Positions 44,872-53,239 of a stretch of DNA of 64,000 bases are shown piece after piece (position 1 is the stretch's first letter; every line of letters begins with the position of its first letter). The DNA is from Halonatronomonas betaini. GTDB taxonomy: Bacteria > Bacillota > Halanaerobiia > Halanaerobiales > Halarsenatibacteraceae. The translations under genes were made by a program, and so were the position numbers. The notes under the pieces are model-generated. The model saw nothing but the letters and a program-made list of their open reading frames with translations, searched no databases and was not told the origin of the DNA. The stretch covers positions 62,001-126,000 of the forward strand of contig NZ_JADPIE010000005.1 in NCBI RefSeq assembly GCF_015666175.1, in the 5' to 3' direction.

Positions 44872-46665
44872 TTAAATATAAAATAAATAAACCATCAGAC
44901 TTGCAATCAAAATATAAGCTAAAGACAGAAAACCTCCAGATTTCAGATAATCCCGACTCTTATAATCGCCGGCAGGCATAAAGAAAGCATTAACCTGATG
45001 GGTCGGCAAAATAAATGAATTAGAGGCCGAAACAGCAGCCAGCAGAGCCAGACCTCTTGGGTTAATCCCGATCTCACCGCCAATTATCATAACCAGAGGA
45101 ACAAGCACAACAGTCGCAGCAACATTCGACATAAACAATGTAAAGATACTTGCCAGCAGAGCCACCGCCAGTAAAATTAAGAAGGCCGGGCCATCCTGAA
45201 GGGGCATAATTATCAAATTAGCAAGATATTGAGCAGCCCCTGTATTCTCCATAGCAATGCCTAGCGGAATAAGTCCAGTCAACAAAAAGACAGTCTTCCA
45301 ATCAACAGCCTGATAAATCTCATTAAGCTTCACAATTCCAGATAAAATAATTAAGACGGCTCCAGTAAAGAATGCCAGCCCTAAATTAAAACCTAAAATA
45401 ATAAGTAAAATAGATAATAAAAATGATCCAATCGCAATAAATGGCTTATTCCCTTCAGTCTTCCTGGGTTCAAGGGAAGTCAGGAGTATCAGGTCAGTCT
45501 CAGACTTTAACTGCCTGATATTCTCCTCAGGGCCATAAACAACCAGGGTATCACCAGGACAAAAATTAAAGTCAGAGAAATCTCCACTTATCTCCTTTTC
45601 ACCTCTAATTAAATGGACAGGATTGACAAAATAATTCTTCCTGACTGCAATATCCCTGATCGATTTACCAGCCAGCTCAGAGCGTGGAGGTATCATCAAT
45701 TCAGCAAAGGCAGTATTCTCCAGTTCATCATTCTCTCTGTAATTATCATACTCCTTCTCTAGAATCAATTCATAATCCCTGGCAAATCTGCACAAAGCAT
45801 CTTTTTCTCCCATAATAATAACTTCCTGGCCAGCGGCAAACCTGGTAAACCGCCAGGGAGCATAGGAAATATCATCCCCCTCCTTTAAAGCCAGGAGATA
45901 GAGACCATAATCAGACCAGAGATCTGATTCCTCAAGGGTCTTACTCAAAAGCTCACAACCCTCAGAAATTTTATAGGTATGAACAGTCGTAGCCAGCTCC
46001 CAGTTAGAGATCAATTTCTGCTGCTGCTCCCAGAAACTCTCACCCTGCTTTCTATCTGCAGGCAGCAGTCTATCGCCAAATAAGTAAAAATAGCCAATCC
46101 CAAATAATAAGACTGCCAGTCCAATCGGAAAGACTGCAAAGAGATTAAATGGCGCTGCACCCTGTTGAATCAAAAGATCATTAAGAATAATCAAATTGCC
46201 TGCTCCAACCATAGTCAGGTTCCCGCCTAAAATCACAGCGAATCCGACTGGCATTAAGACTTTTCTTAACGATAGATTTAATTTCCTGGTCATCTTCCGG
46301 ACCACTGGCAGAAAGAGAGCAATCACACCAATATTCTGCATCAAGCCAGAAACAGCCCCAGCAGATAAAGACAGAATAACCGTCAGTTTCTTCTCGCTCT
46401 TACCGGCAATTGCCAGCAGCGGTCTGGTGATTTTTTGCATCACACCTGACTGTTCCATTCCATAACCGATAATCATAATTGCAATAATAGCAATAACAGC
46501 ATTACTGGAAAGCCCTGAAAAAGCCTCGGCTGGAGTAATCAGTCCTGTCCAGCCCAGAGTTAACATAACAAGCATTGCAATAATATCAACCCTGAAGGCT
46601 TCAGTTATAAATAATACAATTGTAGCCACCAGTATTATCAGGGTTAAAGCTATCTCAAAATCCAT
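44872..46665 (-). CDS. SLC13/DASS-type transporter with TrkA-C domains, in the sulfur cluster
   Basis: 597 residues: membrane half 1 (1-200), two TrkA-C domains (about 230-395), membrane half 2 (400-597). Same architecture as the protein at 35360 but clearly diverged. Family members carry sulfate, other oxyanions or dicarboxylates. The gene lies 1 bp from the YeeE/YedE gene upstream and 24 bp from the MBL-rhodanese gene downstream, so a sulfur (or selenium) oxyanion is the best guess. Confidence 0.88.
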   Translation of the reverse strand: MDFEIALTLIILVATIVLFITEAFRVDIIAMLVMLTLGWTGLITPAEAFSGLSSNAVIAIIAIMIIGYGMEQSGVMQKITRPLLAIAGKSEKKLTVILSLSAGAVSGLMQNIGVIALFLPVVRKMTRKLNLSLRKVLMPVGFAVILGGNLTMVGAGNLIILNDLLIQQGAAPFNLFAVFPIGLAVLLFGIGYFYLFGDRLLPADRKQGESFWEQQQKLISNWELATTVHTYKISEGCELLSKTLEESDLWSDYGLYLLALKEGDDISYAPWRFTRFAAGQEVIIMGEKDALCRFARDYELILEKEYDNYRENDELENTAFAELMIPPRSELAGKSIRDIAVRKNYFVNPVHLIRGEKEISGDFSDFNFCPGDTLVVYGPEENIRQLKSETDLILLTSLEPRKTEGNKPFIAIGSFLLSILLIILGFNLGLAFFTGAVLIILSGIVKLNEIYQAVDWKTVFLLTGLIPLGIAMENTGAAQYLANLIIMPLQDGPAFLILLAVALLASIFTLFMSNVAATVVLVPLVMIIGGEIGINPRGLALLAAVSASNSFILPTHQVNAFFMPAGDYKSRDYLKSGGFLSLAYILIASLMVYLFYI

Positions 46666-46666
46666 C

Positions 46667-47203
46667 TTAAAGCCCTATACTTTCAAGCCAGACCAGAAAT
46701 ACAATAATCACAATAGAAAATGGAATAACCAGCTTCCAGTGGTTAACCTTCAATAATTCAGGAAAGGTATCAACCTTAAATACATTCTTATTGATCGAAT
46801 CACTAAATCTCTCATAAAAGGCAGCAAAGAAAAACGAACCGGTAAATATCCCTAAAAGCCCTGGGACCAATGCATCTATACTGCCCTGGCCAATCGCACC
46901 GGCAATAGTCCCTGGACAATAACCTAATAAGGCAAAACCAGCACCAAAGACCAATCCACCTGGAATCGCCCGCCTTAAGGAGCCAGATTTAGGCTTAAGC
47001 TCAACAATCCCTCTATCATTTAAAAAATAAACCCCTATCATACCAACAACTATCGCCGTTAAAATAATCTTGGCAACAGTAAAATCCTCTAAAACTAACT
47101 GGCCAACCAGCACATTATAATCAGTTACTCCACCCCGGTGGAGTAAAAAACCAAAAATAATCCCGGTACCAAGACCTTTCATCAATCTGGACTTACTTTC
47201 CAT
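46667..47203 (-). CDS. YeeE/YedE family sulfur-transport protein, second half
   Basis: 178 residues with about five membrane helices and the family motif GAGFALLGYCPGTIAGAIGQG, whose Cys is central to thiosulfate/sulfur relay in YeeE (TsuA). Its partner at 47223 is the other half; together they equal one full-length YeeE/YedE. These transporters move thiosulfate or, in selenium-linked contexts, reduced selenium compounds. Confidence 0.88.
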   Translation of the reverse strand: MESKSRLMKGLGTGIIFGFLLHRGGVTDYNVLVGQLVLEDFTVAKIILTAIVVGMIGVYFLNDRGIVELKPKSGSLRRAIPGGLVFGAGFALLGYCPGTIAGAIGQGSIDALVPGLLGIFTGSFFFAAFYERFSDSINKNVFKVDTFPELLKVNHWKLVIPFSIVIIVFLVWLESIGL

Positions 47204-47222
47204 TTATATTCACCTGCCCCAT

Positions 47223-47735
47223 TTATAGAATTAAAAGCGCAGTTACAACGCCACCGATAAAGAACATAATCAGACTTACCCAGCTGGCAATACTCAGCTG
47301 AAATGCACCGCTAATACCATGGCCACTGGTACAGCCCCCTGCCCAGCGTGCCCCAAATCCTAGCAGAATCCCACCGGCAAAGGCAGAAAAAATTCTCCCT
47401 AATATATTCTGGTTTAAAACTGACTCAAATTCAGTCACCGGAATAAATGCCAGATTAAACTCTCCAGAAAGCACTGCCGAAATAAAACTCCCGATCACAA
47501 TTCCTATTACCAGCATCGACTGCCATTCAAGTTCAGGTTTATATTCCTGATAATATTTCCAATCAAAGACCGCAGCCCCACAGCAGACAGATCCAAGCCT
47601 GGCCGAGCCTCTGGCATAAGAAGTCGAAGTCCCAAGAGGCTTCTTCGAGATAATAAAAGAAAACCAGCTTAATATACCTATTAAAGCACCAACTAGATAA
47701 GGAGACCAGCTCCCGGAAAATATTATCTGACTCAT
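47223..47735 (-). CDS. YeeE/YedE family sulfur-transport protein, first half
   Basis: 170 residues with about four membrane helices. Key motifs: TSTSYARGSARLGSVCCGA and FGARWAGGCTSGHGISG, the latter being the Cys-bearing GGCTSGH signature of the family. Start ATG 47735 after AAAGGAGCTGAT; an upstream ATG (47777) is not preceded by a binding site. First gene of the four-gene cluster YedE-YedE-SLC13-MBL/rhodanese. Confidence 0.9.
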   Translation of the reverse strand: MSQIIFSGSWSPYLVGALIGILSWFSFIISKKPLGTSTSYARGSARLGSVCCGAAVFDWKYYQEYKPELEWQSMLVIGIVIGSFISAVLSGEFNLAFIPVTEFESVLNQNILGRIFSAFAGGILLGFGARWAGGCTSGHGISGAFQLSIASWVSLIMFFIGGVVTALLIL

Positions 47736-47864
47736 ATTAATCAGCTCCTTTATATAATAAACACTTAATAATATCAATTAGCATCTCTCTTAATAATAAT
47801 TCAAGATAGACCACTTTATTCCTGCAATATACAAAAATAAACTAATTATTACCTAATAAAAAAA

Positions 47865-47892
47865 TCCCCACCGGTAAAAACACCAGTCGGGA
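47865..47892 (-). terminator. Intrinsic terminator downstream of the 11-bp repeat array
   Basis: Minus-strand stem UCCCGACUGGU / ACCGGUGGGGA (one mismatch, one G-U) with a 6-nt loop, then ATTTTTTTATT. No gene stops nearby; it would end a transcript crossing the repeat array. Confidence 0.8.
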
Positions 47893-47924
47893 CAACTAAA
47901 GCTTATTAAATTAATACAATTTTC

Positions 47925-48192
47925 TTCTAATCCAGCTTCGCTATAAATACGGTCATTCTTCGGTCTGGCTTCGGTTTAGCTTCGGTCTAGATACGATATA
48001 GATACGATATAGATACCCTATAGATACCCTTAAGATGCTTTCCAGTTAATCTTAACACCCCGATACACCAGATCTTCACCAGAATTCTTCCAGTTTAAAT
48101 CCAGTAATCCTCCGGGATTCCTCCGGCTCTGCTCCAGGTTCCCTGCGGGAATGCTCCGGGTTTGCTCCGGCTTCCCTCCTATAATAAACCAG
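47925..48192. repeat. Array of 24 head-to-tail 11-bp units
   Basis: 268 bp parse exactly as 23 units of 11 bp and one of 15 bp (48057-48071). 20 of the 24 end in RG on the plus strand (CCAG, CCGG, TAG). The left part has near-identical units (ATACGATATAG twice, CTTCGGTCTAG, CTTCGGTTTAG, ATACCCTATAG). The right part has units ending CTCCGG or TCCAG. Local GC is well above its surroundings. No open reading frame explains it. The spacing is one DNA helical turn. Confidence 0.85.
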
Positions 48193-48253
48193 CTTAATCC
48201 CTGGATTAAAACTAGATCACCCCATAATTACTACAAATAAAATAGTATAATTA

Positions 48254-48282
48254 ATTTTATCAGATATTATACCCTTAATCAA
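48254..48282 (-). promoter_or_regulatory. Candidate promoter reading into the 11-bp array
   Basis: Minus-strand TTGATT (48282-48277), a 17-bp spacer, TAAAAT (48259-48254). A transcript from here would cross the whole array and stop at the terminator at 47865, about 380 nt in all. Confidence 0.45.
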
Positions 48283-48306
48283 TAGCTGAGTAGTGCAAAG
48301 AAGAAA

Positions 48307-48331
48307 AACCCTGCAAAATATCTGCAGGGTT
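48307..48331 (-). terminator. Terminator of the dCache chemoreceptor gene
   Basis: 9-bp stem AACCCTGCA / TGCAGGGTT with a 7-nt loop, then TTTTTCTTCTTT on the minus strand. Confidence 0.88.
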
Positions 48332-48356
48332 CTCTAATTGACCAGATACCGATAAT

Positions 48357-50369
48357 TTATAGCTGATACCGCTCAACAATTTCAGAGAGTTCCTGTGCCA
48401 TTTCAGCAAGATCTTCAGATGCCCTGACTATCTCCTGAGTCGAAGCAGCCTGTTCCTCACTGGAAGCTGCAACTTCTTCAGCATTTGTTGAAGCCTCTTC
48501 ACTAACCTGGGCAATCTCCTTAATGGCATCATTAACCTGCTTATTATTTTCAATCATCTGCTGATTTTTCTCAGCAATCTCATCAATATAAGCATTTAGA
48601 CTCTCTACTGCCTTATCTATCTCAGCAAATGACTCCTCAGTATGCTTGATAGCAGAAACACTCTCATCTACAACCTCTTCACTCTCATTCATCATTTTAG
48701 CAGTATTATTAATATTCTTTTTGATCTCATTTATTAAATTATCGATTTTTTCAGTAGAAGCGGTTGTCTCCTCGGCAAGTTCCCTAATCTCATCTGCCAC
48801 AACACTAAAGCCTCTACCAGCTTCCCCTGCTCTAGCTGCCTCAATTGCAGCATTTAACGCCAGCAGGTTAGTCTGCTCTGAAATACCGCTGATCAATTCA
48901 ACAATATCCTCAATTTCCTGGGATAACCTCTCCAGGTCAGTTATCTGCTCGGCCATCTCTTTAACATTGGAACTCACCTGATTAACCTGTGTGATCGAAT
49001 TATTAACATCCCTATTACCAGTCTCAATGCTTGAACTTACATTTCTAGCCTGGTCTTCCATCTTCTCAGCAGTCTCATTAATCGAATTAATCTGAGCAGA
49101 TAAAGAACCTACGATATTTTTAGTCTCATCAACCTGGGCTGACTGTTCTTCAGCTCCAGAAGCCACCTGTTCTATTGCCGTACTGACCTGTTCAGCAGAT
49201 GCTGAAATCTCCTCACTATTTGCCGAAAGCTCCTGACTGGAAGCTGCCAGGTTATCAGATATCCTGCTCTCCCTCTCGACTGTCTCGTATAAATTCTGCT
49301 GCATCTCAGCAATCGACCTTGTGATATCACCGATTTCATCTTCCCATTCCAAATATTTATTAGCCTCGTGATCTTCATCAAATCGGAGATCAAAATCAGC
49401 AAGCCTGGTTATTACCCCATTAAGATTTACTATCGGTCTAAGAACATGCTTCCTAATAAAATATGAAATAATCAAAGTTATACCTATTAAAGCCAGGATG
49501 GAAATTATAATAATAATATTTCTCAGATCAACTGCAGATGCAAAGGCTTCAGCCTGATTGATCTGGGCAAAGACTGTAGCATCAATCTGTTCTAAAGGAG
49601 CATATGAAGCTATTGAATCCACCCCTTCATATTGATACTCAAGATTACCTGTCTCACCTGCACCTAAGATTCCTGTAGTATCAAAAACTTCAGATATATT
49701 AAATTCAGCCTCGACCATAGACGAATCTGGATGAGCAATTAAAGTGCCATCATTGCTGGCAATATAGGGATAACCAGTCTCTCCAATTTCATAGGTTTCA
49801 ACCAAATTACTCATTAATTCAAGTGAAATATCAGCAGCCACAACACCTATAAAATCATCGTTTTGATCAAATGCAGGTATTGCTGCCGAAATAATTAACT
49901 GACCTGTTCCGGCATCGACATAGGGATCAGTCCAGATTGCCTCTCCCTGGTCAGCATCACTGGCCTCTTGATACCAGGGCCTCTCCCGGGGATCAAACCC
50001 CTCTGGCAGTTCAGTCTCTGGACGAATAAACATCTCCCCCTCCTCTGAACCTAAATATATATGTAAAAGATCCGGGTTAATATCTATCGCATAATCAAAA
50101 TCAGCAAACATCGCATCTTCATCAATACTCTGAACAGAATCTAAATTAGAAGTAGCTCTTAAGAGATCCTCCTGATTTGAGAAAAAGGATTCAAGATCAG
50201 CCTGAAAAGCCTGCACAGCCTCCTGATTCCTCTCAATAGCAATCTCTTCCAGTTCCGTTCTGATCGTTCTGGTCACAAAAACACCCATAGCAACAAGCCC
50301 AATTAAAATAGAAATAAATAATAACGAATTAATCTTAAATATAATACTATTCTTTAGTTTCTTAAACAT
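48357..50369 (-). CDS. Methyl-accepting chemotaxis protein with dCache sensor
   Basis: 670 residues: TM1 (about 10-33), extracytoplasmic dCache domain (about 35-280) with the ligand-pocket stretch [11 protein letters not shown] and [16 protein letters not shown]2 (about 283-303), HAMP (305-360), MA domain with [30 protein letters not shown]. The RPWY...D pattern is that of Cache domains that bind amino acids or other small organic ligands; the ligand is unknown. It is a monocistronic gene with its own terminator. Confidence 0.93.
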   Translation of the reverse strand: MFKKLKNSIIFKINSLLFISILIGLVAMGVFVTRTIRTELEEIAIERNQEAVQAFQADLESFFSNQEDLLRATSNLDSVQSIDEDAMFADFDYAIDINPDLLHIYLGSEEGEMFIRPETELPEGFDPRERPWYQEASDADQGEAIWTDPYVDAGTGQLIISAAIPAFDQNDDFIGVVAADISLELMSNLVETYEIGETGYPYIASNDGTLIAHPDSSMVEAEFNISEVFDTTGILGAGETGNLEYQYEGVDSIASYAPLEQIDATVFAQINQAEAFASAVDLRNIIIIISILALIGITLIISYFIRKHVLRPIVNLNGVITRLADFDLRFDEDHEANKYLEWEDEIGDITRSIAEMQQNLYETVERESRISDNLAASSQELSANSEEISASAEQVSTAIEQVASGAEEQSAQVDETKNIVGSLSAQINSINETAEKMEDQARNVSSSIETGNRDVNNSITQVNQVSSNVKEMAEQITDLERLSQEIEDIVELISGISEQTNLLALNAAIEAARAGEAGRGFSVVADEIRELAEETTASTEKIDNLINEIKKNINNTAKMMNESEEVVDESVSAIKHTEESFAEIDKAVESLNAYIDEIAEKNQQMIENNKQVNDAIKEIAQVSEEASTNAEEVAASSEEQAASTQEIVRASEDLAEMAQELSEIVERYQL

Positions 50370-50497
50370 AGTGTTTTCCTCCCTTATATATAGTTATTCA
50401 ATAAATATCTCTCATATCCTTTATAGAGAATTAATTAACAAAAAGGCGGAACCAAATTCATCAACCTTTATTAATTATATTTATTTTTTCAAGCCGC

Positions 50498-50525
50498 TTG
50501 ACATTATTAAAATACATGATATAAT
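50498..50525 (+). promoter_or_regulatory. Promoter of csp copy 2
   Basis: TTGACA (50498-50503), a 16-bp spacer, TATAAT (50520-50525). Leader of about 60 nt to the ATG. Confidence 0.8.
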
Positions 50526-50533
50526 TTATGTTG

Positions 50534-50565
50534 TTGGGTGTCAAAAATCTAGTAATACTGCCCAG
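50534..50565 (+). promoter_or_regulatory. Leader hairpin of csp copy 2
   Basis: TTGGG and CCCAG can pair around a loop with CAAAAATCTAGT. The loop matches that of csp copy 1 (9687-9716), whereas the stem bases differ yet still pair. Confidence 0.5.
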
Positions 50566-50590
50566 CAGATAAATTAGGAGGAATATTTAA

Positions 50591-50794
50591 ATGATTTACA
50601 CAGGTACAGTAAAATGGTTTAATGATCAAAAAGGTTTCGGTTTCATTGAAAGAGAATCTGGCGACGACGTATTTGTTCATTTTTCAGCCATTCAATCTGA
50701 AGGTTTCAAAAGCCTTAACGATGGCCAGGAAGTCGAGTTCGAAGTAGTAGAAGGCGACCGCGGTCCACAGGCTGCAAACGTTGTTGCATTATAA
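50591..50794 (+). CDS. Cold-shock protein (CspA family), copy 2
   Basis: 67 residues, differing from copy 1 (9456) at only about six positions. RNP1 KGFGFIE and RNP2 VFVHFSAIQ are intact. ATG 50591 follows TTAGGAGGAA. Promoter, leader element and terminator are all arranged as in copy 1, indicating duplication of the whole transcription unit. Confidence 0.95.
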   Translation: MIYTGTVKWFNDQKGFGFIERESGDDVFVHFSAIQSEGFKSLNDGQEVEFEVVEGDRGPQAANVVAL

Positions 50795-50834
50795 TAAGTA
50801 TATAATACTTTAATATAAAGCAAAAAACGTAAGA

Positions 50835-50860
50835 CCCCCTGTCATTAATTTGACAGGGGG
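50835..50860 (+). terminator. Terminator of csp copy 2
   Basis: 10-bp stem CCCCCTGTCA / TGACAGGGGG, 6-nt loop, TTTTT tail. Homologous to the terminator at 9391, with compensatory stem changes. Confidence 0.92.
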
Positions 50861-50886
50861 TTTTTAAATTTAAAGCCAGTTAATTT

Positions 50887-51945
50887 TTAATTTAATATTT
50901 CAATAATCTCCAGTTCATCTTCTCTGTAAAGATCGATATGTCTATCAGCAACCTCAACAACTGGCCTTTCAGGATGTCTGGGATTAATAAAAACAACCCT
51001 ACCCTCCTGGCCATCACTTAATAAAACCCTTTCCTGGAGAAATAGATTAGGAATATTCTCCGTGAAGACCGTCTTCAACTTATGATCAAAATGTGTAGAA
51101 TCCTCTTTAACAAAGACTTTAATAGCCTTAAAAGGAGAACTCTTCTTCTGATAATTTCTTTCAGCAGTAATTGCATCAAAGGTATCTACAATCGCCAGAA
51201 TCCTGCCAAACAGCGGTATCTCCTGCCCCTTTAAGCCATCAGGATAACCTGAACCATCATATCTTTCATGATGGGTTAAAACAGCTTCAGCAACTTTAGC
51301 TGGAATAGATTCAGAATCCTTAAGCATATTATAACCATACTTACTATGGCGCTTAATCCACTGATATTCCTGATCAGAAAGTTCATCAGCTTTATTTAAT
51401 ATTTCATCAGGAATCTTGGTCTTGCCTATATCATGCAGAAGACCTGCCTGGGTTAACATCTCTATATCAGCTTCATCCAGACCCAGCCACTTCCCAAACT
51501 TATTCGCCAGGATACTGACATTTAAAGAATGGTGATAGGTATATTTATCTGCAGTCCTGACAACATTTAAAAGATCAACAACTTCCAGCTCCTCTGAAAG
51601 AAATTCAGCCTCCCTCTGCAAATCATTGATACTCTCTTTTTCTAAATTACCCTGAAAGTTAATTTTATCAAATAACTCTTCAGTCTCATTGACCTTTCTA
51701 GAATAATCTTCTTTAATCTCCTCCTTCTCATCAATACCATGTTCGATATCTTCCAACTCATCAGTATAGATATATACATAATCCTGATCTAACTGACTTA
51801 ATTTTTTAATATTATTGCTATTAATTAAAGTATCTTCAGGAATTAAAACTCCTCCATATTCCCCCTGGATGGCCCTGGCCAATTGCATCCCTGGCAAAAC
51901 ATTTTTTATATCTATCTTCTTTATTTCTCTACCCTCTAATTGCAT
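50887..51945 (-). CDS. HD-GYP domain protein
   Basis: 352 residues. N-terminal region (1-110) of the DUF3391-like type seen ahead of many HD-GYP domains. HD-GYP domain (about 115-290) with GLLHDIGKTKIP, HSKYGYNML, THHERYDGSGYPDGLKG and DTFDAITAER. C-terminal 60 residues are beta-rich. Predicted cyclic di-GMP phosphodiesterase. The signature residues are complete. Confidence 0.9.
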   Translation of the reverse strand: MQLEGREIKKIDIKNVLPGMQLARAIQGEYGGVLIPEDTLINSNNIKKLSQLDQDYVYIYTDELEDIEHGIDEKEEIKEDYSRKVNETEELFDKINFQGNLEKESINDLQREAEFLSEELEVVDLLNVVRTADKYTYHHSLNVSILANKFGKWLGLDEADIEMLTQAGLLHDIGKTKIPDEILNKADELSDQEYQWIKRHSKYGYNMLKDSESIPAKVAEAVLTHHERYDGSGYPDGLKGQEIPLFGRILAIVDTFDAITAERNYQKKSSPFKAIKVFVKEDSTHFDHKLKTVFTENIPNLFLQERVLLSDGQEGRVVFINPRHPERPVVEVADRHIDLYREDELEIIEILN

Positions 51946-51970
51946 ATAGTCCCCCCTAACCTCAAAATAA

Positions 51971-51992
51971 AGCCCCTAAATAAATAGGGGCT
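51971..51992 (-). terminator. Terminator of the DOMON gene
   Basis: Stem AGCCCCTA / TAGGGGCT with a 6-nt loop, followed by TTATTTTG on the minus strand. Confidence 0.75.
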
Positions 51993-52017
51993 CTCTAATA
52001 TTAAATTAAATCAAATC

Positions 52018-52578
52018 TTAAAACTCTATTTCAATAGTAGTTCTGCCTGTATGCCGGGCTGAAAAACTGGTGTCACTATCATGATATGCCAGAATAATAG
52101 TATAGGTCTCTCCCTCTTCTACACCGGCAATAAAATCTTCAGAGAATGGTATGGCAAACTCTAACATCTGTGTCCCATCCTCGGTAATACTGCCTGCAAA
52201 ATCGCCAATATGCTCTTCTTCAGTTTCAGCATGAGCAGTTGGAGCAGTTCCCATATGACTTTCAATCGAAATCTCTGGCTCTCCATCCACAAAGGCAGCA
52301 ATGATTATTGAAGCATCTCTCATTCTTAAAGTAGGCTCAAAACCAAAAGCAAGCCAGCCTTCACCTGGGCTTGTAAGTCCTATATATAGATTTTCCTCAT
52401 CATGATTCCAGTAAAGGTCCATCCCAATATTGGACTCAGCAGAACCTCTATATTCTTCCGCATTTATTACACCATCAATTTCAGGAGCTGTCTCAGCTGC
52501 AACCTGACCTGACATAAAAACTACCAGAGCAAGCAAAAAGACCCCAACTCCGATGATCTTTGAGATTTTTATTTCCAT
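52018..52578 (-). CDS. Exported DOMON-domain protein
   Basis: 186 residues. Signal peptide (about 1-28, MEIKISKIIGVGVFLLALVV then GQVAA). One DOMON domain follows, with IGMDLYWNHDEENLYIGLTSPGEGWLAFGFEP and an AYHDSDT segment. DOMON domains bind haem or sugars; a Met in the early strand and a late His could be haem ligands (inference). No cytochrome b561 partner is adjacent. Start ATG 52578; the upstream in-frame ATG lies in GGGAGATG. Confidence 0.75.
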   Translation of the reverse strand: MEIKISKIIGVGVFLLALVVFMSGQVAAETAPEIDGVINAEEYRGSAESNIGMDLYWNHDEENLYIGLTSPGEGWLAFGFEPTLRMRDASIIIAAFVDGEPEISIESHMGTAPTAHAETEEEHIGDFAGSITEDGTQMLEFAIPFSEDFIAGVEEGETYTIILAYHDSDTSFSARHTGRTTIEIEF

Positions 52579-52718
52579 AATTATCATCTCCCATTTATTG
52601 TTTCTAATATATTAATTCTCTATAAAGCTAAAATTTCCTGCATATATGTCCGAAAACAAATTATTTTAAAGGATATCAATAACCAATCCTGAAGTTATTA
52701 TTAACGGTGGTGATAAAA

Positions 52719-53186
52719 ATGAAAATTGAAATCCCGAATTATGGTGAATTTAAAATTGAAAATCTGGCCTTTGATTTTAATGGCACCCTGGCAACTGGCG
52801 GCGAAGTGCCAGAAAAAGTAATAAAAAAACTTAATTCATTAACAACTAATTTTAAAGTTTATATTCTAACGGCAGACACCTTTGGAACAGTTAGAGAAAT
52901 GGTAAATGAACTGGATATTGAAGTTGCAATAATTGAAAAAGGCGATGGCACTAATTTCAAAAGAGATTTCATCCAAAAAATCGGCAATAATGAAACTATT
53001 GCTATCGGAAACGGAAATAATGACAGACTAATGCTTGAAGAAGCAGCAATTGGAATTGCTCTAATCGGCAATGAGGGAGCAGCTATTAAGACCATTTTAA
53101 ATAGCGACCTTGTCCTTAATAATATATTTGATGTCTTTCAATTATTAGAAGAGCCAGAGCGGTTAATAGCCTCCCTCCGAAAGTAA
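52719..53186 (+). CDS. Soluble HAD-family protein resembling the P-type ATPase phosphorylation domain
   Basis: 155 residues. HAD motifs: DFNGTLA (motif I), LTADTFG (II), K in the FKRDFIQKIG region (III), GNGNNDRLML (IV). Such stand-alone proteins match the catalytic core of metal P-type ATPases without membrane parts and are probable phosphatases. ATG 52719 with GGTGGTGATA upstream. Confidence 0.82.
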   Translation: MKIEIPNYGEFKIENLAFDFNGTLATGGEVPEKVIKKLNSLTTNFKVYILTADTFGTVREMVNELDIEVAIIEKGDGTNFKRDFIQKIGNNETIAIGNGNNDRLMLEEAAIGIALIGNEGAAIKTILNSDLVLNNIFDVFQLLEEPERLIASLRK

Positions 53187-53194
53187 GATAAAAT

Positions 53195-53232
53195 CCTGGG
53201 CAGAGCTTAATTAAGGCCAAAACCTGCCCAGG
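53195..53232 (+). terminator. Terminator of the HAD gene
   Basis: Stem CCTGGGCAG / CTGCCCAGG with a 20-nt loop, then AGGTTTTTTATTT. It lies in the short gap between the convergent genes. Confidence 0.78.
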
Positions 53233-53239
53233 AGGTTTT

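Noticed and set aside
35360-46665. Two SLC13-type transporters as a recent duplication
   Set aside because: Architecture matches, but the sequences diverge strongly along their length, so an ancient paralogy is more likely.
47925-48192. CRISPR array
   Set aside because: Units are 11 bp and contiguous, with no spacers and no cas genes nearby.
47925-48192. A TRAP-type triplet site in the repeat array (many GAG on the minus strand)
   Set aside because: The period is 11 nt rather than about 5 nt, and many units lack the triplet.
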